Positions 56,605 through 64,000 of a DNA stretch of 64,000 bases are shown here, in pieces (within the stretch, counting starts at the first letter, position 1; every line of letters starts with the position of its first letter). Made by a program: the position numbers and the translations under genes. The stretch comes from Terriglobia bacterium (GTDB taxonomy: Bacteria > Acidobacteriota > Terriglobia > UBA7540). The notes under the pieces are model-generated. The model was not told the origin of the DNA, did not search any database, and saw nothing but the letters and a program-made list of their open reading frames with translations. The stretch is from assembly GCA_020073545.1 (NCBI GenBank), contig JAIQEZ010000002.1, forward strand, positions 29,660-93,659. Reading direction: 5' to 3'.

Positions 56605-58008
56605 CTATTGCTGCCAGCCCCCGCCCAGAGCACTGTAAATCTGCACTAGGGAGAGCATTTCATTCAGCCTCGCCTGGGAAAGAACCAGCTCGGCAGTTAG
56701 GTAATTAGTTTCGTTGGTCAGGACTTCGAGGTAAGCGGTCGAGCCACCATCGTAGCGGACGTGCGCCAGCCGGGCGGAGTCCTGCGCGGCGGCGGCCAAG
56801 AGTTCTTGTTGTTCCCGCGCTTCGCGGGTCTTTTGGTAGGCCACTAAAGCGTCGGAAACATCCCGAAACGCACTCTGGATGGTCTGCTGGTACGCCAGCA
56901 AGGCTTGTTGCTGTTGTGCTTCCGCCAGCCGGACATTGGCCTGCAACTTACCAGCAGTGAAAAGCGGTTGAGCGACGGAAGCGGCGACATTCCAAGTGCC
57001 CGCAGGCTTCGTGAACAGGTCGGCCAAAGCTGAGCTCATGAATCCAAAAGTTCCCGTCAGGGAGATGGAGGGGAAGTAGGCCGCGCGTGCCACGCCGATC
57101 TGCGCATTGGCAGCGATCAATTGCTGCTCGGCCTCCTGAATGTCGGAACGACGTTCGAGCAATTGGGAGGGCAGCCCCGCGGGAACAGCGGGCGGCCGCG
57201 CCTGTTCAGTCAGACTGTGCCCCCGAGTGACGGGCCCGGGGTTTTCAGCAAGCAGGAGCCTGACGTAGTTTTCCTCCTGTTCGATCTGCCGTTCGAGATC
57301 CGGGAGGGTGGCCGAGGCCACATAGACAAGCTGCTCCGCCTGCCGTACGTCCACCATCGAAGCAGCTCCCTGATCCGCGAGGAGCTCCGTCAGCCGCAAT
57401 GATTCCTGCCGGGAGGCGAGGGTACGCTGGGTGATTTCGAGATTCAGGTCAAGTGCCCTGAGCCGGAAGTAGGCGCTGGCGACATTCGCAACGAGGGTGC
57501 TCACCACGGCGCGCTTTCCCCACTCGGTCTGGGCTAGATTGGCGCGAGCAGCCTCGGTGGCCTTTCGGTACTTCCCCCAGAAGTCGATGTCCCACGACGC
57601 GGCTCCCCCCACCTGCATATAATCCCAGCGATACGCGGGAGCCAACGGGCTGGCGGCCTGGCGTTGGGTCGTGCCGCCGATTCCCACCCCGGCCGACGGG
57701 TACTGATCGGAACGTGCGATTCGGAGCTGCGCCTGCGCCGCCAGCACGCGTTCCGCGGCGATGCGCACGTCGTAGTTCTGTTGAAGTGCCGTCCGAATGA
57801 GCGACTGAAGCTGCTCATCCTGGAAAATATCCCACCATTTGGCATCCCCAAGCGATTCGGAGGAAGCCGCCACCGGAGTAGTGGCCGGCACGCCCCGATA
57901 TCCGCCCGGGATGTCAGTTTTGGGACGCTGGTATTTTGGCCCCACCGTGCAGGCAGCCAACAGAAAAACCGGAACCGAGATAGAAAAGCACCTTGGCAAG
58001 CGCATCAT
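56605..58008 (-). CDS. RND efflux outer-membrane factor (NodT/TolC-like lipoprotein)
   Basis: A 467-residue outer-membrane channel. The N-terminus is a lipoprotein signal with lipobox LAAC (FLLAACTVGPKYQRP), and KYQRP is the typical start of NodT-family factors. Two OEP repeats follow (~60-240 and ~265-455), rich in coiled-coil segments such as RQEQQELLAAAAQDSARLAH, with PxxLLERRSDIQEAEQQLIA between them. It forms the exit duct of the tripartite pump whose inner-membrane parts are encoded upstream. Its ATG overlaps the transporter's TGA by four bases. Confidence 0.93.
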   Translation of the reverse strand: MMRLPRCFSISVPVFLLAACTVGPKYQRPKTDIPGGYRGVPATTPVAASSESLGDAKWWDIFQDEQLQSLIRTALQQNYDVRIAAERVLAAQAQLRIARSDQYPSAGVGIGGTTQRQAASPLAPAYRWDYMQVGGAASWDIDFWGKYRKATEAARANLAQTEWGKRAVVSTLVANVASAYFRLRALDLNLEITQRTLASRQESLRLTELLADQGAASMVDVRQAEQLVYVASATLPDLERQIEQEENYVRLLLAENPGPVTRGHSLTEQARPPAVPAGLPSQLLERRSDIQEAEQQLIAANAQIGVARAAYFPSISLTGTFGFMSSALADLFTKPAGTWNVAASVAQPLFTAGKLQANVRLAEAQQQQALLAYQQTIQSAFRDVSDALVAYQKTREAREQQELLAAAAQDSARLAHVRYDGGSTAYLEVLTNETNYLTAELVLSQARLNEMLSLVQIYSALGGGWQQ

Positions 58009-61000
58009 GCGAGCTGTCCCCCCTTTGCGTCACCGGCTTCAGGTTGCTGGTTGGGGTGGCGGCGCAGTCGGGAAGAGAGGCCCTCGACCACAGCGAAAGT
58101 AACCGGAATCAGGAAGATTGCAATCAAGGAGGCGGCAGACATGCCACCGATTACCACGGTCCCCAGAATGCGGCGCCCAACCGCCCCGGACCCTTTCGCG
58201 GTCCAGAGCGGAACGCAACCCAGGATGAAGGCGAAAGACGTCATCAGGATGGGGCGCAGCCGGAGCCAGGCCCCGCCCAGCGCGGCCTCCACAATGCCCT
58301 TTCCGCGTTCATGCTCGTTTTTGGCGAACTCCACAATGAGGATGGCATTCTTGGCTGCCAGGCCAATCAACATCACCAAGCCGATCTGCGCGTAAACATC
58401 GTTCTCGAAGTGCCGCGACATGAGCGCCAGAAACGCCCCGGCAACGGCGATGGGCGTACCCAGCAAGACGCTAAAAGGCAGGGACCAGCTTTCGTACAAG
58501 GCGGCAAGGATCAGGAAGACGAACAGGAGCGAAAGCCCGAAGACCGCGGCTGCCGGCACGCCTTGGGCGGCTCTCTGCTCCTGAAACGACATGCCCATGT
58601 AGTCAAAGCCCATCTCGCGCGGCATGGTTTGAGCGAATACCTCTTCCATGGCTTTCATGGCCTGTCCCGAGCTGATCCCCGGAGCAGCGGTGGCGTTAAC
58701 TTGCGCCGCCGTGTATTCGTTGTAGCGCATCAGGAACTCAGGACCGGTGATGCTTCGAAGGTTGGCCAAGGTGCTCAGCGGCACCCTATCCCCGTGGGGA
58801 TTGGTGACATAAAACTGGCCGATGTCACTCGCATTGGCGCGGTAGTCACCTTCCGCTTCCAGGTAGACCTGCCACTGGCGTCCGAAGCGGTTAAAGTAGT
58901 TCACCAGATAGCCACCTATGAACGTCTCCAGGGTTTGGTACACTTCGGCAATGTCAACCTTCTGGCGCATCACCTTTTCACGGTCCACGTCCACATAGAC
59001 TTGCGGAACGTGCGCGGCGTAGGTGGCTATGACGCGCGCCAGTTCCGGCCGCCGCTGAGCCGCAGCCACAAACCGGTCAAGGTTATCGGCAAAGAAATCG
59101 CCTCCGGTCCCGGACCGGTCCTCCAGCACAAAGTTCACGCCCCCCGCAGCGCCGATGCCAGGGATGGCGGGCGGTGAGAAAGCAAAGCAAACACCTTCGC
59201 TCACCTGCGAGAGTTCCCGATTGAGGCGCGCCTGTATTGCCTGCGCCTGCAATTCCGGCGACCGGCGCTCGTCCCAATCCTTGAACCGAACGAAAAAGAG
59301 CGCGTCATAGGAACTCTGAGTTCCGCTCAGAATGCTAAACCCCATGATGGCAGTAACGGCTTCCACTCCAGGCACCTTCTGGACAATCTCTTCGACCTTC
59401 CGTGCGGCCGCCGACGTGCGTTGCAGCGACGCGCCTCTTGGCAACGTCAAAGTGATCATCATGTAGCCCTGGTCTTCTTCAGGAAGGAAGGAAGTGGGCA
59501 GCTTCTTTCCCAGGCCCACGCCGAGAACGGCGACGAGAGCCAGGAAAATCAGGCTGAAACCGGACTTGTGGATGAGCAGGCGGGAGAAATTGATGTACCC
59601 ATTCCTGGAGCGGTTGAACGCCCGGTTAAACAGTTCAAAGAACCAGCCGAGTGGACCGCGGAAGCGCCGACGAGGTTTGAGAATCAGCGCGCAGAGCGCG
59701 GGGCTCAACGTGAGCGCGTTGAAGGCCGAGAAGATCACCGAAATTGCAATGGTGACCGCGAACTGCTGGTACAGCCGGCCGGTGATCCCCGGAATAAATG
59801 CCGTCGGGATAAAGACTGCAGCAAGGATCAGCGCAATGGCGATCACCGGCCCCGAGACCTGTTGCATCGCCAGGAGAGTGGCATCACGCGGCGTCATGCC
59901 CTCCTCAATATGGTGCTCAACCGCTTCGACCACCACAATGGCGTCGTCCACCACCAAACCAATGGCCAGGACCAACCCGAACAGCGAGAGCGTATTGATC
60001 GAGAATCCCAGCAGCGGAAAGACGACGAACGTCCCGATCAGGGAAACCGGCACCGCCAACATGGGAATTAGCGTAGCGCGCCAGCCCTGGAGAAAGACGT
60101 AAACGACGAGAATAACCAGCAACAGGGCCTCAAACAAAGTAAGCAGGATTTCATGGATCCCTGCTGTGACTGCTCTCGTGGTGTCCACGGCGATTTCATA
60201 CTCCATGTCTTTCGGAAGCCGTCGCCCTAATTCCTCCAACTTTGCGCGAACGCCAGCCGCAGCGGAAATCGCGTTCGAACCAGGCAGTTGGTAGATACCG
60301 ATGGCCGCGGCGGGAACGCCATTGGATCGCACGTCGAAGCTATAGCTTTGGGCTCCCAGCTCGATGCGCGCCACATCTTTGAGCCGCAGGGTTGATCCGT
60401 CCGGATTGGAGCGCACCACGATCTCGTCAAATTCTTCTGGCATCACCAGGCGTCCTTGGGAACGGACGGTGTAAGTGAACTCCTGGCCCTTGGGCGCCGG
60501 TTCTCCGCCGACTTGCCCCGCCGGGTTCACGGTGTTCTGCGCTTGCAGCACGGAGACAATCTGCGGAACCGTTACACCCAGCTTTGCCAATTGATCGGGT
60601 TTCACCCAAATGCGCATTGCGTATTGGCCGCCAAATACCTGCACGCGCCCCACGCCCGGGACGCGCGAAAGTTCATCAACGTAGTTGATGTACGCGTAAT
60701 TGGTCAGAAAGTTGCGGTCGTAAGTCCCGTGCGGCGAATAGAACGAGATGACCATCAACGCGGCCGCCCGGGACTTCTGCACGATGACGCCGATGGTATT
60801 CACCATGGCCGGCAACTGCGGAGTGGCCTGCGAAACGCGAAGTTGCGTCAAAATCTGATCGATATTGGGGCTGGTCCCGACATCGAAATTCACCGTCAAA
60901 TTAGTGTTGCCGTAGTTGTCGTTGGTGGAATACATGTAGTTCATGTAGTCCACGCCGCTCATGAGGCTTTCGATCGGAGTGGCGACAGACTCCTGCATGG

Positions 61001-61169
61001 TTCTCGCGTCTGCCCCCGGATACGTGCCGCGCACCTGGATTTCGGGCGGGACAATCTCCGGGAACTGTGCAATCGGAAGAGTGGCCATGGCCACCGCTCC
61101 GACGATGACCATCACGATGGAAATCACCATCGCGACGATGGGGCGGCTGATGAAGAACTTGGAAATCAT
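58005..61169 (-). CDS. RND multidrug efflux transporter (HAE1 family)
   Basis: A 1054-residue proton-driven inner-membrane pump of AcrB size. It begins MISKFFISRPIVAMVISIVM and has twelve helices and two large periplasmic loops. Diagnostic segments are FGLVLAIGLVVDDAIVVVEA, holding the helix-4 Asp-Asp pair of the proton relay, and MLIGLAAKNAILIVEFA, holding the helix-10 Lys. LPTSFLPEEDQGY and GVPAAAVFGLSLLFVFLILA are also typical. ATG 61167-61169 overlaps the adaptor's stop (ATGA); the upstream in-frame extension would lie inside the adaptor gene and is discarded. Substrates unknown. Confidence 0.95.
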   Translation of the reverse strand: MISKFFISRPIVAMVISIVMVIVGAVAMATLPIAQFPEIVPPEIQVRGTYPGADARTMQESVATPIESLMSGVDYMNYMYSTNDNYGNTNLTVNFDVGTSPNIDQILTQLRVSQATPQLPAMVNTIGVIVQKSRAAALMVISFYSPHGTYDRNFLTNYAYINYVDELSRVPGVGRVQVFGGQYAMRIWVKPDQLAKLGVTVPQIVSVLQAQNTVNPAGQVGGEPAPKGQEFTYTVRSQGRLVMPEEFDEIVVRSNPDGSTLRLKDVARIELGAQSYSFDVRSNGVPAAAIGIYQLPGSNAISAAAGVRAKLEELGRRLPKDMEYEIAVDTTRAVTAGIHEILLTLFEALLLVILVVYVFLQGWRATLIPMLAVPVSLIGTFVVFPLLGFSINTLSLFGLVLAIGLVVDDAIVVVEAVEHHIEEGMTPRDATLLAMQQVSGPVIAIALILAAVFIPTAFIPGITGRLYQQFAVTIAISVIFSAFNALTLSPALCALILKPRRRFRGPLGWFFELFNRAFNRSRNGYINFSRLLIHKSGFSLIFLALVAVLGVGLGKKLPTSFLPEEDQGYMMITLTLPRGASLQRTSAAARKVEEIVQKVPGVEAVTAIMGFSILSGTQSSYDALFFVRFKDWDERRSPELQAQAIQARLNRELSQVSEGVCFAFSPPAIPGIGAAGGVNFVLEDRSGTGGDFFADNLDRFVAAAQRRPELARVIATYAAHVPQVYVDVDREKVMRQKVDIAEVYQTLETFIGGYLVNYFNRFGRQWQVYLEAEGDYRANASDIGQFYVTNPHGDRVPLSTLANLRSITGPEFLMRYNEYTAAQVNATAAPGISSGQAMKAMEEVFAQTMPREMGFDYMGMSFQEQRAAQGVPAAAVFGLSLLFVFLILAALYESWSLPFSVLLGTPIAVAGAFLALMSRHFENDVYAQIGLVMLIGLAAKNAILIVEFAKNEHERGKGIVEAALGGAWLRLRPILMTSFAFILGCVPLWTAKGSGAVGRRILGTVVIGGMSAASLIAIFLIPVTFAVVEGLSSRLRRHPNQQPEAGDAKGGQLA

Positions 61170-62428
61170 CGGTTTCCTTCCGGCTGCGGGGCCTCGGCCG
61201 TGGGCTTCACGGCCATGCCGTCGCGCACTTTCGAGGTGCCGTCCGCAACGACTTCGTCGCCCGGAGCCAAGCCCTCGTCGATGACCCACAACGAACCCAC
61301 GCGCTCTCCGACCTTCACCTTCCGGAGGGAAATGCTGTTCTGCGCGGTCACGACGGCCACTTCGTAGGTTCCCTGCAGTTCCGTCACGCAGCGTTGCGGA
61401 ACGAGAACCGCTCCCTGGCGTACGCCAACCAGCGCCCGAACGCGCCCGAACTGCCCGGGGCGGAGGATGTTCCCAGGGTTGGGAAATGCGCCGACTACCC
61501 GGATCGTTCCGGTCTGCGGATCCACCTGCCGGTCGGTGAAAATGACCTGTCCCTTGCGCAGATAAATCGAACCATCCGAGAGGATCAGATCCAGCGCCCT
61601 GGAATCTGAGGCACGCAGTAGATCGCTGGCCGAGGTCTTCTTCAGCAGCTTGGAAGTGAATTGGAGGTACTCCTGCTCGCTGATGGGGAAATAGACTTTG
61701 ATGGGGTCGACCTGGGAAACCGTCGTCAAGACGGCCGCGGGTGAAACCAAGTTGCCCATCTGGGTGGTGGCGATTCCCGCGATCCCGTCCACGAGCGAGA
61801 GGACTTTGGTGAATCCAAGGTTTAGTTGCGCCTGCTCGACGGCAGCTTCCGCCGCCTGAATAGCCGCTTGCGCCTGCATTTGCGCAGCCGTTTCCGTGTC
61901 AAGCTGGCTCTGCGCGACGGCCCGTTCCTTGACCAGGGGCGTGTCGCGCTTCACATTGACGTCGGCCAAATAGAGTTGCGCCCGTGCCTGGGCCAGTTGC
62001 CCTTTTGCCTGGTCGAGTGCCGCCTGGAACGGCCGCGGGTCGATTTCAAACAGCACATCACCCTTGTGGACGTAGGAGCCTTCCTTGTAGTCCTGGCGGA
62101 TGAGATAGCCGCTCACCTGGGCCTGAATCTGGGCGTTTACATAGCCCTCCAGGGTTGCAACCCATTCGGCGTGGACGGGCACGTCCATTTGGATTGCCTT
62201 CACCACCCCCACCGACATAGGTGGACCTGCGGGGGCAGACTGCGGCTTCGGACCGCCGCAACTCGGGCCCGTCAACACCACGGCCGTGAGCGCGGCCAGG
62301 ATCAGGCCAGCGCGCACCCCGGCGCACGGCCCACCGAAGGCCTTGGATATTGCCGGACAAGAGGCCGGTGGCAACACACGCGAACTGGATTCTTCTGGCT
62401 CGCGCCAAGAAACAAAGTCTATGCTCAT
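61166..62428 (-). CDS. RND efflux periplasmic adaptor (membrane fusion protein)
   Basis: A 420-residue AcrA/MexA-type adaptor. A hydrophobic N-terminal segment (LILAALTAVVLTG) ends near a Cys that may or may not be lipidated (GPSC is not a canonical lipobox). The lipoyl domain (INAQVSGYLI-like: AQIQAQVSGYLIRQDYKEGS), an alpha-helical hairpin (~120-200), a beta-barrel domain (IKVYFPISEQEYLQF) and a membrane-proximal domain (VKVGERVGSLWVIDEGLAPG) follow in order. First gene of the operon. ATG 62426-62428 is taken; GTG 62438-62440 is possible. Confidence 0.92.
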   Translation of the reverse strand: MSIDFVSWREPEESSSRVLPPASCPAISKAFGGPCAGVRAGLILAALTAVVLTGPSCGGPKPQSAPAGPPMSVGVVKAIQMDVPVHAEWVATLEGYVNAQIQAQVSGYLIRQDYKEGSYVHKGDVLFEIDPRPFQAALDQAKGQLAQARAQLYLADVNVKRDTPLVKERAVAQSQLDTETAAQMQAQAAIQAAEAAVEQAQLNLGFTKVLSLVDGIAGIATTQMGNLVSPAAVLTTVSQVDPIKVYFPISEQEYLQFTSKLLKKTSASDLLRASDSRALDLILSDGSIYLRKGQVIFTDRQVDPQTGTIRVVGAFPNPGNILRPGQFGRVRALVGVRQGAVLVPQRCVTELQGTYEVAVVTAQNSISLRKVKVGERVGSLWVIDEGLAPGDEVVADGTSKVRDGMAVKPTAEAPQPEGNR

Positions 62429-62562
62429 CAAATTCAGCACCCTTTCTTGACAACACCTGGAACATCAGGCACTATGACCGCCCTTGGCCTACCGGCACAC
62501 ACCCACCGTGCGGTGTCCAGTGGTCTCACTGCCGCCCCATGGCTGTCTCAGCCAAGCCTCCA

Positions 62563-62592
62563 TTTATAAATCATTTGATTGATACAATTCAA
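62563..62592 (-). promoter_or_regulatory. promoter of the efflux operon
   Basis: On the minus strand TTGAAT (62587-62592) and TATAAA (62563-62568) are 18 bases apart. The -35 box lies inside the spacer of the opposite-strand TetR promoter. Confidence 0.5.
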
Positions 62593-62607
62593 CACCTGTT
62601 TTATAAT
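62579..62607 (+). promoter_or_regulatory. promoter of the TetR regulator gene, with overlapping operator candidate
   Basis: TTGATA (62579-62584), exactly 17 bases, then perfect TATAAT (62602-62607). TTGATTGATACAATTCAA (62575-62592) is an imperfect dyad (TTGA...TCAA arms) across both promoters and a plausible TetR operator. Confidence 0.65.
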
Positions 62608-62632
62608 CGACGGCGTGCGGCGGGGGATCCCC

Positions 62633-63313
62633 GTGAAACCGGACCGACTAATATCCACCAGAACCCGGCCTACCAGTGACCGCGGCGAGGCCACGCGGCA
62701 ACGCCTGCTCGAGGTGGCTATTCGGATCTTTGCGGCGCGCGGCTTCGATGGCGCCCGTACACGCGATATCGCCGAGGCAGCTAAAACGAACCCGATCTCG
62801 ATTGCGTACTATTTTGGGAACAAGCAGGGACTTTATCATGCTGCGGCACAGCACGTGGCAGCCCGCTGGGCTGCCCACGAGAGACCTCTAGTCCAGCAGG
62901 CACGGACGTCAATGGCTCGACCCGGAATCACGCACCGTGAATTGGTCAGGATACTCTGCACTTTGTTGCGCCACTTTGTCCAGCTTATCTTGGGCGACTT
63001 CCTGCCCGACAGCTATGGGAAGTTTCTCAGTCAGGCGGCATCCGGACCGGTCCGAGAGTTTTCTCTTATAGACCGGAGTCTTGCGCCGCTGCGGGGCACG
63101 TTGGCCGAAGCCATCGCTGTGCTTACCGGAGAATCGGCAACCTCATCTGTCACTCGAGTGCGGGCACTTTCCATTATCGGGTCCTGTATTTGCTTCCGCC
63201 GCGACCGCCCCGCCGTACTGCGCGCGCTGAAATGGAAGCAGATCGGTGCGAAGGAGATCAAGATGATCGAAAAAGTCATTGGGGCGAATATTCAGGGCCT
63301 GTTCTCCCGATGA
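62633..63313 (+). CDS. TetR-family transcriptional regulator
   Basis: A 226-residue repressor divergent from the efflux operon. The N-terminal helix-turn-helix is RQRLLEVAIRIFAARGFDGA followed by TRDIAEAAKTNPISIAYYFG and NKQGLYHAA. The C-terminal domain resembles the CecR/DUF1956 group. It probably represses the pump and itself from the shared promoter region, being released by a pump substrate (family knowledge). The promoter's likely transcription start (~62614) excludes a start at 62579. GTG 62633 follows GGGGG; GTG 62615 would give a nearly leaderless message. Confidence 0.88.
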   Translation: MKPDRLISTRTRPTSDRGEATRQRLLEVAIRIFAARGFDGARTRDIAEAAKTNPISIAYYFGNKQGLYHAAAQHVAARWAAHERPLVQQARTSMARPGITHRELVRILCTLLRHFVQLILGDFLPDSYGKFLSQAASGPVREFSLIDRSLAPLRGTLAEAIAVLTGESATSSVTRVRALSIIGSCICFRRDRPAVLRALKWKQIGAKEIKMIEKVIGANIQGLFSR

Positions 63314-63700
63314 GGCATAGATTCAGTTCCTGCGGGGTCCCCTGGTACCCGGTGATGGCGCAAAAGCGAGCAATACGCTGAACCAGACTTGATTTTCCGC
63401 TTGTACGATGGGATCGCACACCGTGAAACTCGCTGCCATGAATTGTGATTTGAAGTGAGAACAATTACTGCGGACGACACCGGCCGCGAGTTGCCTTTCC
63501 GGTGCGGGACTCTGGTTTCTCTCGCGTGCTAGTCGGCACGGAGGTTCCATCCGCCCGCTCCTGCGTGCACAAGCCGAATCAAGCGAAAGCTCGCAATCAT
63601 AAGACAGGTTGCGGTTGTCCCCGACAGGTGTGTCACTACGTGTGTCAGTGACGGCCCAGTTTCAAGGCATTTTGTGTCCGCTAGAACGATGTTGAGGCGG
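63314..63700. other. intergenic region without recognised gene
   Basis: Only short unconvincing frames are seen on either strand. Confidence 0.4.
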
Positions 63701-63708
63701 CAGAGGTC

Positions 63709-63732
63709 TGGGGGTCGAGTCCCCACGGCCTA
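63709..63732 (+). other. tRNA 3'-end-like fragment
   Basis: TGGGG-GTCGAGT-CCCCA (63709-63725) looks like a T stem-loop with the first T replaced by G, followed by a seven-base CGGCCTA that could be an acceptor strand. The complementary 5' strand TAGGCCG is absent upstream, so it is not a complete tRNA. Confidence 0.3.
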
Positions 63733-63824
63733 CTATATTTTTCAGTAAGTTACCCCCAGAGCAGGTCGGCCACTCGGAACTTGGTCCACCTTTGCGGATT
63801 ACTCCTGCCTTGTCGCTAGCCTTC

Positions 63825-63897
63825 ATCGGGAATACCTCGGCCCAATCTCGGGGACTTTGGCCAAAGCAGAATGGTGACGGGCCGAGGCATTCCCGAT
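63825..63897. repeat. long inverted repeat with nested palindrome
   Basis: ATCGGGAATACCTCGGCCC (63825-63843) pairs with GGGCCGAGGCATTCCCGAT (63879-63897) with one mismatch in 19. The 35-base loop holds the perfect palindrome CTTTGGCCAAAG (63855-63866). Confidence 0.75.
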
Positions 63898-64000
63898 AAG
63901 GGGACTAGAATGAACCCGCTGGCGCGCACGACCAGCTATGGAGATTGAATGCTGTTTTGTTTTAAGTGTGGCGTTGCGAGGATGTGGAAAGAGGCGGAGA

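Noticed and set aside
63660..63735. Complete tRNA gene at the right end
   Set aside because: Only the T arm and a possible 3' acceptor strand are seen; the 5' acceptor strand and a proper anticodon arm are missing.

Overview
The window looks like chromosomal DNA of a GC-rich Gram-negative bacterium, most likely an acidobacterium. That placement is an inference from the gene set: an Oar-type TonB-dependent receptor with an N-terminal carboxypeptidase-regulatory domain, a Wza/Wzc polysaccharide export pair, a NusG-like antiterminator of the UpxY type, HAE1-type RND efflux with an outer-membrane factor, and many short palindromic intergenic repeats. No 16S rRNA gene is present to settle it.

Positions 1-20224, all on the minus strand, form one large exopolysaccharide locus. 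In transcription order it holds an atypical LuxR-type regulator, a structured leader, a PilZ protein, a NusG-like antiterminator, Wza, a Wzc-type tyrosine autokinase, a TPR/carbohydrate-binding-like protein, an O-antigen ligase-like polymerase, an FkbM methyltransferase, a Wzx-like flippase, two GT2 glycosyltransferases, a GT4, a CgeB-like glycosyltransferase, a second Wzy-like polymerase, a SAM methyltransferase and two more GT4 enzymes, the last cut by the window edge. Upstream (21047-27061) a giant hybrid histidine kinase with a four-module OB-like periplasmic region and a C-terminal Hpt sits next to a REC-GGDEF diguanylate cyclase. With the PilZ protein this suggests c-di-GMP control of the polysaccharide. 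The locus also carries broken paralogues: an N-terminal GT4 remnant and a C-terminal polymerase remnant.

Positions 27500-45750 are mostly ordinary chromosome: tRNA-Cys and tRNA-Gly, a DinB-like protein, an acyl-CoA dehydrogenase, an active/inactive pair of M16 peptidases, the Oar-like receptor, a PspC-domain protein, an orphan HAMP sensor, bacterioferritin, RtcB RNA ligase, two secreted proteins and a Tat-exported aldo/keto reductase.

Positions 45750-56600 are accessory. They hold a two-gene ATPase/TOPRIM-like module of lower GC that resembles anti-phage systems, an Aas-like acyltransferase-acyl-ligase fusion, an alpha/beta hydrolase, a MITE-like element with 17-bp perfect terminal inverted repeats, a secreted GH5-like hydrolase lying between a gene and a truncated copy of that gene's 3' end, and an IS110-family insertion sequence. 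Positions 56605-63313 are an MFP-RND-OMF efflux operon with a divergent TetR regulator; the two promoters overlap. The last 690 bases have no recognised gene but hold a tRNA-3'-end-like fragment and a long inverted repeat.
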